Of a DNA stretch of 13,065 bases, positions 7,123-13,065 are shown one piece after another. Source of the stretch: Betaproteobacteria bacterium (GTDB lineage: Bacteria > Pseudomonadota > Gammaproteobacteria > Burkholderiales > SG8-39); contig SHXL01000063.1 of NCBI GenBank assembly GCA_009693345.1, positions 1 to 13,065 of the forward strand, in the 5' to 3' direction. The translations under genes and the position numbers were made by a program. The notes under the pieces are model-generated. The model saw nothing but the letters and a program-made list of their open reading frames with translations, searched no databases and was not told the origin of the DNA. Position 1 is the first letter of the stretch, and each line of letters opens with the position of its first letter.

Positions 7123-8261
7123 GATGCCGCTTCCGCGATGCTCACCTTGATGCCGGGCGCAAGGCGCAGCGCGCCGCGTACCACCACCTGCTCGCCTTTG
7201 GCCACGCCGCCTTCCGCGAGCACCGCCATGTCGCCTTCGGCGCGCGAGACCACGACCTTGCGCACCTCCGCAGTCATGTCGGCTTTTACGACGTAAACGA
7301 ACTGGCCGGCGGGACCGGTCTGCAGGGCGCGGGAGGGGACCAGAATGGCGTTTTCCTGATCGTAGAGTTTGACGCGCACCGTGTAGAACTGACCTGGCCA
7401 GAGCGCAGCATCGCCGTTATCGAATACCGCGCGCACCTTGATCGTGCCCGTGGTCTGGTCGACCGCATTGTCGAGGAACGCAATGCGCCCGGTGGCGAGC
7501 GTCTTTTCGCTTCCCGGCGCGGAGACTTCCACTGCAAGGGGGTTCTTGCGCATCAGGTCGCGCACCTGCATGAGTTGTTGTTCCGGAATCGCGAAGCTTA
7601 CGTACACCGGCTTCACCTGGTTGATGACGACGAGCGAGATCGTGTCGTTGGCCTTCACCATGTTGCCGGCCTGCAGCAGCGCGCGGCCGACGTAGCCGTC
7701 GATCGGCGAGCGGATTACGGTGTACTCGAGATTCAGCTTGGCGTTCTCCAGCGCCGCCTGGCTCGCCTTCGAACTCGCCTCCGCCATCTGGGCGTTGGTG
7801 CGGTACTGTGCGTAGGTGTCCTTGGAAACGAAGTTCTTCTCCAGCAACTCCAGATAGCGCCGCTCCTGAGAGTTCGCCTGGTCCCTGCTTGCGACATCAC
7901 GCAATGCCTGCGCCTCCGACTGCCGGAACGCGGCCTCGAACGGGCGCGCATCGATCCTCAACAGCACCTCGCCCTTCTTCACTTCCTGCCCTTCGCGGAA
8001 ATGCACCTCGACGATCTGGCCGTCGACGCGCGATTTCACCGCCACCGAAGTGTAGGCCTCGACGTTACCGATGGCCTGCAGCCGTACCGGCACGCTTTGC
8101 TGTATCGCGGCCACGACGGACACCGGAACCACGCCAGGACCCTTGGCGGCGGATTTTTCCTTGGCGCGGGAATCGCCGCTGAAATAGGCAATCAGGCCGC
8201 CTGCCGCGAGGCAGGCGACAAGCCCTGCAAGGATTGCGTAACGCTTTCCGGTGCTGATCAT
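7119..8261 (-). CDS. RND efflux periplasmic adaptor subunit (MFP/HlyD family, 380 aa)
   Basis: This is the membrane fusion protein joining the inner-membrane pump to an outer-membrane channel. An N-terminal hydrophobic anchor (about 8-26) follows the basic residues K6 R7. LVAC (14-17) fits a lipobox pattern, but the hydrophobic stretch continues past C17, so an uncleaved anchor is as likely as a lipoprotein. Then come the lipoyl/barrel-sandwich half (VKSRVDGQIVEVHFREGQEV), an alpha-helical hairpin, the second lipoyl half (VIRSPIDGYVGRALLQAGNMV), a beta-barrel and a membrane-proximal domain. The start is ATG at 8261-8259, 10 bases after the lysA stop. The open frame extends to a TTG at 8297 inside lysA, but the hydrophobic N-terminus fits the ATG. 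The TGA stop overlaps the GTG start of the permease. No TolC-like channel gene follows, so the pump probably borrows one from elsewhere. Confidence 0.93.
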   Translation of the reverse strand: MISTGKRYAILAGLVACLAAGGLIAYFSGDSRAKEKSAAKGPGVVPVSVVAAIQQSVPVRLQAIGNVEAYTSVAVKSRVDGQIVEVHFREGQEVKKGEVLLRIDARPFEAAFRQSEAQALRDVASRDQANSQERRYLELLEKNFVSKDTYAQYRTNAQMAEASSKASQAALENAKLNLEYTVIRSPIDGYVGRALLQAGNMVKANDTISLVVINQVKPVYVSFAIPEQQLMQVRDLMRKNPLAVEVSAPGSEKTLATGRIAFLDNAVDQTTGTIKVRAVFDNGDAALWPGQFYTVRVKLYDQENAILVPSRALQTGPAGQFVYVVKADMTAEVRKVVVSRAEGDMAVLAEGGVAKGEQVVVRGALRLAPGIKVSIAEAAS

Positions 8262-8271
8262 GGTGTGCAGC

Positions 8272-9519
8272 CTAAGGCACCAGGCGCTCTGCGGCAAAGA
8301 GTTGGTCCACGGTTTCGCGCTCGCGAATCAGCGAGGCGCCGGTGCCCGAGACCAGTACTTCGGCGGGACGTGGTCGTGTATTGTAGTTCGAGCTCATCAC
8401 CATACCGTAGGCCCCAGCCGACATTATCGCAAGCAGGCTACCCGGCCGGAGCGCCAGTTTGCGCTCCCGGGCGAGAAAATCGGCGCTTTCGCAGACCGGT
8501 CCGACAATGTCGTAAACACCGGCCACGGCATCCGATTCCGCTTCGTGGACCTGCCGTACCTCGTGCCAAGCGCCGTACAGCGCCGGACGGATGAGGTCGT
8601 TCATGGCTGCATCGACCACTGCGAAATTTTTCGCATCGCCCGGCTTGAGGTACTCGACGCGCGTGAGGAGAGCGCCCGCCTCGCCGACAATCGAGCGGCC
8701 CGGATCAATGATCAGGGTCTCCTTGCGGCCGGCGAGTACGCGCAGCGCGCCGTTCAGGAATTCCCCGACCGGGGCGGGAGACTCGTCCTTATAGCGGATC
8801 CCGAATCCGCCGCCGAGGTCGATGTGGGAGAGTCCGATTCCGGCGCGCTCCAACCGCTCCGTGAGCGCGAGAATGCGTGCGGCGGCATCGATGTACGGCG
8901 CGACACTCGTCAGCTGCGATCCGATATGGCAACCGATCCCGACCAGTTCCAGGCTCCCGTGCCGCGCGGCATCGCGGTAAATGCGCTCGGCATCGGCATA
9001 GGCGATGCCGAACTTGTTGTCCTTGAGTCCGGTCGAAATGTGCGGATGGGTTTTCGCGTCCACGTCGGGATTGACGCGGAAGGCGACCGGCGCCCGGACG
9101 CCGAGTCGCGCGGCGGTTGCGGAGACGCGCCCAAGCTCCGCCTCGGATTCAAGGTTGAGGCACAGGATACCGGCGTGCAGCGCCTGTTCGATCTCCGCCT
9201 GCGTCTTGCCGACGCCCGAGAACACGACCTTGCGGGGGTCGCCGCCGGCGGCGAGGACGCGTGCGAGCTCGCCGCCCGAGACGATGTCGAAGCCTGCGCC
9301 CAGCCGCGCCATGAGCGCCAGCACCGCGAGATTCGAATTCGCTTTCACGGAGTACGCGATCAGCGATTTGCGCCCGGCGAGGACGCTCGCGAAACGCGCG
9401 AAATTTCCTTCGATCACGGCCCGGGAATACACGTAGCAGGGCGTGCCGAAGCGGCGCGCGATTTCATCGAGCGGAACCTGCTCGGCGCAGAGCACGCCGC
9501 CGCTGTAGGCGAAAGCCAT
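8272..9519 (-). CDS. lysA: Diaminopimelate decarboxylase (415 aa)
   Basis: LysA is the PLP-dependent last enzyme of lysine synthesis, converting meso-diaminopimelate to L-lysine and CO2 in the cytoplasm. It has a fold III alanine-racemase-like barrel with the PLP lysine K59 in AYSVKANSN, the conserved H198 in GCHIGSQ, the phosphate-binding glycines GGGFG (236-240), and the catalytic cysteine C343 in GPVCESADFLA, contributed across the dimer in this family. Two small deviations from the patterns I know are seen: IDPGRSIVG, where EPGR is usual, and CESAD, where CESGD or similar is usual. Both are conservative. The start is ATG at 9519, 7 bases after the lptM stop, with only a weak Shine-Dalgarno-like GGAAG. 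The lptM-lysA order is common in proteobacteria. The adaptor gene begins 10 bases downstream, so lysA probably shares its transcript with the efflux genes. Confidence 0.96.
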   Translation of the reverse strand: MAFAYSGGVLCAEQVPLDEIARRFGTPCYVYSRAVIEGNFARFASVLAGRKSLIAYSVKANSNLAVLALMARLGAGFDIVSGGELARVLAAGGDPRKVVFSGVGKTQAEIEQALHAGILCLNLESEAELGRVSATAARLGVRAPVAFRVNPDVDAKTHPHISTGLKDNKFGIAYADAERIYRDAARHGSLELVGIGCHIGSQLTSVAPYIDAAARILALTERLERAGIGLSHIDLGGGFGIRYKDESPAPVGEFLNGALRVLAGRKETLIIDPGRSIVGEAGALLTRVEYLKPGDAKNFAVVDAAMNDLIRPALYGAWHEVRQVHEAESDAVAGVYDIVGPVCESADFLARERKLALRPGSLLAIMSAGAYGMVMSSNYNTRPRPAEVLVSGTGASLIRERETVDQLFAAERLVP

Positions 9520-9526
9520 TGGCGAG

Positions 9527-9721
9527 CTACTTCCGGGCGCCGCCGGCGCTCTCGTCCTCGCCAGCTTCCTTCGGATAGGGCAGCGGCGTGTATGCCTCGG
9601 GCTTGGGCGGCTTCACCCCGGGCGGCGGGTTGTCGCGCAGGTACAGCGACCCCCTCTGGCCGCAACCCGCAGCAAGCAGGAGAAGCGAAACAACGACGAC
9701 GGCGATACGCATCACGACCAT
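9527..9721 (-). CDS. lptM: LptM (LppL/YifL)-type small lipoprotein (64 aa)
   Basis: This is a tiny lipoprotein with a signal peptide (about 1-19, strongly hydrophobic VVVVSLLLLAAG), a lipobox ending at C20 (LAAGC) and the family signature GCGQRGSLYL right after the lipidated cysteine (usual GCGQKGPLYLP). The rest is Pro-, Lys- and Glu-rich and probably disordered. In Escherichia coli LptM (YifL) assists oxidative maturation of the LPS translocon LptD in the outer membrane. The ATG at 9721-9719 is the first start; a second at 9712-9710 (MRIAV) would also give a good signal peptide, and neither has a convincing ribosome binding site. The gene is first in the minus-strand run before lysA and divergent from cyaY. 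Confidence 0.88.
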   Translation of the reverse strand: MVVMRIAVVVVSLLLLAAGCGQRGSLYLRDNPPPGVKPPKPEAYTPLPYPKEAGEDESAGGARK

Positions 9722-9730
9722 TCAGCGGCG

Positions 9731-9750
9731 GCTAAAATGAGAATGTTAGC
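9731..9750. promoter_or_regulatory. Candidate overlapping divergent promoters for lptM-lysA and cyaY
   Basis: In the 56-base lptM/cyaY spacer the 5-base arms GCTAA (9731-9735) and TTAGC (9746-9750) form a dyad. Each arm starts a -10-like hexamer: TAAAAT on the plus strand (9733-9738, toward cyaY) and TAACAT on the minus strand (9748-9743, toward lptM). Predicted start points would fall near 9745 and 9736, so polymerases could not occupy both at once. No convincing -35 hexamers are seen, and an operator is another possibility. Confidence 0.3.
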
Positions 9751-9777
9751 AGGATCGACCGAGCCGGAACCGCCCCC

Positions 9778-10101
9778 ATGACCGAAAGCGAATTCGAAGC
9801 TCTTGCAGGCGCAGCGCTGACGGCGCTGGAGAACGCTTTCGAGGCGAATGCGCCGGATACCGACGTGCAGATCAAGGGCGCGGGCGTGCTCGAGATCGAA
9901 TTCGACGACGGCTCGAAAATGGTGATCAACCGGCACGGCGCGGCGCGCGAAATCTGGGTCGCCGCCAGAGCGGGCGGATTCCACTTCCGGCACGACGGAA
10001 CCGCGTGGCGCGATACGCGCGACGGCACAGAACTCTTCGCTGCGGTCTCTCGGCTTGCCTCGGAGCAGGGCGGATCCCCGGTCGTGCTTGGCGTGGGCTA
10101 G
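9778..10101 (+). CDS. cyaY: Iron-sulfur cluster assembly protein CyaY (bacterial frataxin, 107 aa)
   Basis: CyaY is a cytoplasmic iron-binding protein that binds the cysteine desulfurase IscS and tunes Fe-S cluster assembly. The length is typical. The N-terminal helix carries the acidic ridge used for iron and IscS contact (E3, E5, E7, then E18 and E22). The beta-sheet core has the frataxin signature DGSKMVINRHGAAREIWVAA followed by GGFHF and W-D residues of the C-terminal part. The ATG at 9778 fits the family N-terminus (MTESEF) but lacks a clear Shine-Dalgarno site. It is divergent from lptM, the usual neighbourhood of cyaY in proteobacteria. Its TAG stop at 10099-10101 lies inside the CTAG shared with the stop of ponA on the other strand. 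Confidence 0.95.
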   Translation: MTESEFEALAGAALTALENAFEANAPDTDVQIKGAGVLEIEFDDGSKMVINRHGAAREIWVAARAGGFHFRHDGTAWRDTRDGTELFAAVSRLASEQGGSPVVLGVG

Positions 10102-12395
10102 TTCGCTGGCCGCTCCACTATCGAGGACGCCGACTCATCCTTGACAGGCGCAAACTCGCGGTAGAAATACTCTGACCCACCGCGCGCCTCGGGCGGCACT
10201 GCCGGGTCGGCGTCGGCCCTTGCAGACACCACGCCTTCGGGGACTGTCCGCAATACTTCCGGAACCCCCTTCAGGACCTGGCCCATGTAATCGATCCAGA
10301 TCGGCAGAGCGACGCGCCCGCCCGTCTGGTTCTTGCCCAGCGTCTTGGGTTGGTCGAAACCCAGCCAGGCAATGCCGACCAATTCGGGCTGGTAGCCACA
10401 GAACCAGCCGTCCACGAAATCATTGGTGGTGCCGGTCTTGCCCGCGAGGTCGCGCCTCCCGAGCTTGCTCGCGCTTGCCGCGGTGCCATAGCGCGTCACG
10501 TCCTGCATCATCGAGTCCATGATGAACGCGTTGCGCGCGTCGATTACGCGCAACGCTTCCTCGCCCGCATGCGGCGGACGCGCGGTGCCCAGCTCGTTGC
10601 CGCGGTCGTCGACGATCTTCTGGATGAAGTGCGGCTGTATCAGGTAGCCGCCGTTGGCGAATACTGCGTAGCCGCGCGCCATCTGCAGCGGCGTCACCGA
10701 GCCCGCGCCCAGCGCCATCGTGAGGTAGGGCGGATGCTTGTCGGCTTCGAAGCCGAACCGCGTTACATAGTCCTGGGCGTATTTCGGATCGATGCTCTGC
10801 AGAATCCGGATCGATACCATGTTCTTGGATTTCGCGAGTGCGGTGCGCAGCCGCAGGGGGCCTTCGAATTTGCCGTCGTAGTTTTTCGGTTCCCAACGCT
10901 GGCTGCCGGTGACCTTGGCCTCGACGACGATGGGCTCGTCCGCGATTACGCTGGCGGGCGTGAATCCCTTCTCCAGCGACGCGGAATAGATGAACGGCTT
11001 GAATGACGAGCCGGGCTGGCGCCAGGCCTGGGTGATGTGGTTGAACTTGTTGCGATGGAAATCGAAGCCCCCGACCAGCGCGCGGATTGCGCCGCTGTTC
11101 GGGTCGAGCGAAACGAACGCCGTCTCCGCCTCCGGCAGCTGGACCACTTGCCAGTTCTGTTTCTCATCTTTTTGCAGCCGGATCACGGCACCGCGACGGA
11201 TGCGCCGCTGCGGCACTGTCTTGTCTTCCAGCGCGCGAGCCGCAAAGCGCAGACCCTCGCCCGATACGGTGGCCGTCTCGCCGTTGCGGAGCACCGCTTG
11301 GATCTCCTTGGCGCTGGCGGCCAGCACCAGTGCTGCCCTCAGGTCATCAGCGTCCAAACGCTCGGCCAAGGCTTCGTCGTAGTCGTCCTCGGTTGCGCCA
11401 CCCGCCAGCTCGACGAAGGCCTCCGGACCCCGGTAACCCTGGCTGCGGTCGTAGCTCAGAAGGCCGCGCCTGGCGGCCGCATAGGCCGCCTCCTGATCGA
11501 TCTGGCGAATCGTGGTGTAGACGCGAAAGCCCTTCGTATACGCTTCCTCTGGGTATTGGTCATAGATCGCCTGGCGCACCATTTCGGCCAGATACTCGCC
11601 GTGGATCCCCGCAAAATTGTCGACTTCCCGACGCACGCGGAGCGGAGTCTTGGCCGCTTCGGCCTGTTGCTGTTCGTTGATGTGCCCGAGTTCCCTCATG
11701 CGCCGCAACACGTACTGCTGGCGCTGACGAGCACGTTGTGGATTTGCAACAGGGTTGTAAGCCGAGGGCGCTTTCGGCAGACCGGCAAGCATCGCCGACT
11801 CGCCCAGGTTCAGCTTGTCGAGCGACTTGCCAAAGTAGATCTGGGATGCTGCGGCGAAACCGTACGCGCGCTGCCCCAGGTAAATCTGATTGACGTAAAG
11901 TTCCAGAATCTGGTCCTTCTCCAGATTGTTCTCAATCTTGAAGGCAAGCAACGCCTCGTAGAGCTTGCGCGTAAGCGTCTTCTCCGAGGACAGGAAGAAG
12001 TTGCGCGCTACCTGCATGGTGATCGTGCTTGCGCCCTGCCGGCGCCCACCTTGGGTGAGATTGGTGTAGGCCGCGCGGGCCACGCCGAGATAGTCGATCC
12101 CGGTATGCTGGTAGAAACGCTCATCCTCGGCAGCGAGGATCGCGTGCCGCAGTTGCTCCGGTACTTCCTTGATTCCAATCAGCAACCGGCGCTCCTCGCC
12201 GAATTCGCCGATCAGCGCGCCCTCGGCGGTGTAAACGCGCAGGGGAATCTTGGGTTGATAGTCGGTAAGTACTTCAAGCGACGGCAGATTCGGATAGGCG
12301 AGCGCGATGACCAGGCCCGCGAAGAGGACCAGCGGGAACGCCAAAAAACGTAGCCAAATCAAAGGGATTACGCCAAATCTAGGGGAGTGTTGCAC
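10098..12395 (-). CDS. mrcA: Penicillin-binding protein 1A, bifunctional glycosyltransferase/transpeptidase (765 aa)
   Basis: This class A PBP polymerises and cross-links peptidoglycan at the periplasmic face of the inner membrane. A single N-terminal membrane anchor (about 10-34) is followed by PNLPSLEVLTDYQPKIPLRVY. The GT51 domain (about 55-230) has the catalytic E90 in AAEDERFYQHTGID, QGASTITMQVARN (120-132) and the second glutamate E147 in RKLYEALL. An OB-like inserted domain follows (about 310-420). The transpeptidase domain has S463-S-F-K466 (nucleophile and lysine), S523-K-N525 and K653-T-G655. The C-terminal tail is short and charged. The start is GTG at 12395-12393; no Shine-Dalgarno site is seen, and a perfect TATAAT lies only 20 bases upstream. 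In-frame TTG codons 12 and 18 are less likely because they would shorten the anchor. The head-to-head arrangement with pilM matches mrcA/hofM of E. coli and ponA/pilM of many proteobacteria. Confidence 0.96.
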   Translation of the reverse strand: MQHSPRFGVIPLIWLRFLAFPLVLFAGLVIALAYPNLPSLEVLTDYQPKIPLRVYTAEGALIGEFGEERRLLIGIKEVPEQLRHAILAAEDERFYQHTGIDYLGVARAAYTNLTQGGRRQGASTITMQVARNFFLSSEKTLTRKLYEALLAFKIENNLEKDQILELYVNQIYLGQRAYGFAAASQIYFGKSLDKLNLGESAMLAGLPKAPSAYNPVANPQRARQRQQYVLRRMRELGHINEQQQAEAAKTPLRVRREVDNFAGIHGEYLAEMVRQAIYDQYPEEAYTKGFRVYTTIRQIDQEAAYAAARRGLLSYDRSQGYRGPEAFVELAGGATEDDYDEALAERLDADDLRAALVLAASAKEIQAVLRNGETATVSGEGLRFAARALEDKTVPQRRIRRGAVIRLQKDEKQNWQVVQLPEAETAFVSLDPNSGAIRALVGGFDFHRNKFNHITQAWRQPGSSFKPFIYSASLEKGFTPASVIADEPIVVEAKVTGSQRWEPKNYDGKFEGPLRLRTALAKSKNMVSIRILQSIDPKYAQDYVTRFGFEADKHPPYLTMALGAGSVTPLQMARGYAVFANGGYLIQPHFIQKIVDDRGNELGTARPPHAGEEALRVIDARNAFIMDSMMQDVTRYGTAASASKLGRRDLAGKTGTTNDFVDGWFCGYQPELVGIAWLGFDQPKTLGKNQTGGRVALPIWIDYMGQVLKGVPEVLRTVPEGVVSARADADPAVPPEARGGSEYFYREFAPVKDESASSIVERPAN

Positions 12396-12415
12396 GCACC
12401 CGAGGACAGGGGGGC

Positions 12416-12421
12416 ATTATA
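12416..12421 (-). promoter_or_regulatory. Candidate ponA/mrcA promoter, consensus -10 TATAAT
   Basis: The minus strand reads TATAAT at 12421-12416, an exact sigma-70 -10 hexamer in the divergent spacer. The start point would be near 12409, giving a leader of about 14 bases before the GTG at 12395. The -35 region is poor: AATCTT or GAATCT at 17-18 base spacing, TGAATC at 19. Confidence 0.5.
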
Positions 12422-12444
12422 GACTGTCCCATTCGTGGAAGATT

Positions 12445-12457
12445 CACTAGACACTAG
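12445..12457. repeat. Tandem CACTAG repeat in the ponA-pilM spacer
   Basis: CACTAG occurs at 12445-12450 and 12452-12457, a 7-base period. A further CTAG lies at 12470-12473 and another at 12379-12382 in the first codons of ponA. The pair covers the candidate pilM -35 and could be an operator; chance is not excluded for so short a repeat. Confidence 0.45.
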
Positions 12458-12476
12458 GGATAGTTGTTGCTAGTAT
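12448..12476 (+). promoter_or_regulatory. Candidate pilM promoter (-35 TAGACA, 17 bases, -10 TAGTAT)
   Basis: TAGACA (12448-12453) matches TTGACA at five positions. It is followed at exactly 17 bases by TAGTAT (12471-12476), which matches TATAAT at four. The start point would be near 12483, about 50 bases before the proposed pilM start. The -35 hexamer lies within the tandem CACTAG repeat. Confidence 0.5.
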
Positions 12477-12532
12477 CTCACGCAAATTCTACGTATCGCG
12501 CCTAAGAGGCAGATGCGAAAAGGAAAAAAGTA

Positions 12533-13065
12533 ATTAACCTCGACTTCCTCAAGACGAAAGCACCGCCGTTGTTCGGGCTGGACATCAGCTCGTCCTCGGT
12601 GAAGATGCTCGAGATTGTGGATGCGGGCAAGGGCGCCTACCGGATCGAGCGCTATGTCATCGAGGTGCTGCCCAAGGACGCGGTCGTTGACGGCAATATC
12701 AACATCCTTGAGGCGGTCGCCGACGCGGTCACGCGCGGTTACAAGCGGCTTGCGACACGCACCAAGCATGTCGCCATGGCCGTGCCTTCGGGTGCCGTGA
12801 TCACCAAGAAAATCATCGTGCAGGCAGGCCTGCGCGAGGAAGAGCTCGAAGCCCACGTCCAAGGCGAGGCCAACCAGTACATCCCTTTCGCGCTCGAAGA
12901 GGTGAACCTGGATTTCCAGATCATCGGACCCGCGCCATCGAACCCGGAAGAAGTGGAAGTGCTGATCGCCGCCACGCGCAAGGAAAAGGTCTCCGATCGC
13001 TTCGCGGTGGCCGAAAACGCGGGTCTCAAGCCGCTGGTCATCGATGTCGAGTCGTTTGCACAGAT
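12533..13065 (+). CDS. pilM: Type IV pilus inner-membrane platform protein PilM (5' part, cut by window end)
   Basis: PilM is an actin-like (FtsA-fold) cytoplasmic ATPase-like protein that binds the PilN N-terminus and links the PilB/PilC motor to the PilNOP alignment complex. About 177 residues are visible: the first nucleotide-fold strand and loop (LFGLDISSSSVKMLEI), AVPSGAVITKKI, the segment EANQYIPFALEEVNLDFQIIG and VLIAATRKEKV, all typical. The frame is clear from about 12506, after a TAA at 12503-12505, but the expected N-terminus has no ATG, GTG or TTG. It reads V-I-N-L-D-F-L with codons GTA ATT AAC CTC. AGGA (12521-12524) lies 8 bases before the ATT at 12533, so ATT is proposed as start. 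GTA at 12530 or a sequence error of GTG are alternatives. TTG at 12569 would remove 12 conserved-looking residues and lacks a good ribosome site. The remaining pil genes would lie to the right. Confidence 0.88.
   Translation, partial: MNLDFLKTKAPPLFGLDISSSSVKMLEIVDAGKGAYRIERYVIEVLPKDAVVDGNINILEAVADAVTRGYKRLATRTKHVAMAVPSGAVITKKIIVQAGLREEELEAHVQGEANQYIPFALEEVNLDFQIIGPAPSNPEEVEVLIAATRKEKVSDRFAVAENAGLKPLVIDVESFAQ

Noticed and set aside
8262..8297. TTG start at 8297 for the efflux adaptor, overlapping lysA by 26 bases
   Set aside because: The added residues do not fit a membrane-anchor N-terminus, while the ATG at 8261 begins a normal basic plus hydrophobic anchor.
11037..12353. 438-residue plus-strand frame opposite ponA
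   Set aside because: It is a shadow of a gene with all GT51 and transpeptidase motifs; no own ribosome site or domain is seen.
12470..12862. 130-residue minus-strand frame opposite pilM
   Set aside because: It is antisense to the unmistakable PilM coding frame and has no recognisable domain.

Overview
The window looks like a chromosomal core region of a GC-rich Betaproteobacterium. This is judged from protein character and gene order: cyaY divergent from a small lptM-type lipoprotein gene followed by lysA, and a class A penicillin-binding protein gene divergent from pilM. I could not run a search, so the class is an inference and the genus is open. I see no rRNA, tRNA, CRISPR array, insertion sequence or phage gene.

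Layout, left to right: (1) a fragment of an unidentified gene; (2) a plus-strand, single-pass membrane protein resembling the C-terminal part of anti-sigma factors; (3) a minus-strand pair, a NYN-LOTUS putative RNase gene whose stop codon overlaps the TTG start of a fumarylacetoacetate-hydrolase-family gene; (4) a plus-strand ThDP-dependent, acetolactate-synthase-like enzyme divergent from the NYN gene; (5) a minus-strand run lptM - lysA - efflux adaptor (MFP) - RND permease with very tight spacing; (6) plus-strand cyaY (frataxin); (7) minus-strand ponA/mrcA (PBP1A); (8) the 5' part of plus-strand pilM, cut by the window end.

Strand alternates at every transcription unit. The three complete convergent junctions are extremely tight: stop codons are 2 bases apart, directly abutting, or overlapping by 4 bases. 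The three divergent spacers (42, 56 and 137 bases) must hold all the promoters. The first has a perfect 10-base palindrome giving an extended -10-like motif on both strands. The second has a dyad with -10-like hexamers facing each way. The third has an exact TATAAT for ponA and a good -35/-10 pair for pilM.

Functions: lysine/diaminopimelate supply (LysA), LPS-transporter maturation (LptM) and peptidoglycan synthesis (PBP1A) are envelope-related; CyaY serves Fe-S assembly; PilM is a type IV pilus inner-membrane platform protein; the MFP-RND pair is two thirds of a tripartite efflux pump with no outer-membrane channel gene in the window. The FAH-family and ThDP enzymes are probably catabolic with unknown substrates. 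I find no clearly new multi-gene system. The points most worth a second look are the missing standard start codon of pilM, the palindromic divergent promoter candidate, and the coupling of a NYN-LOTUS nuclease gene to a metabolic gene.
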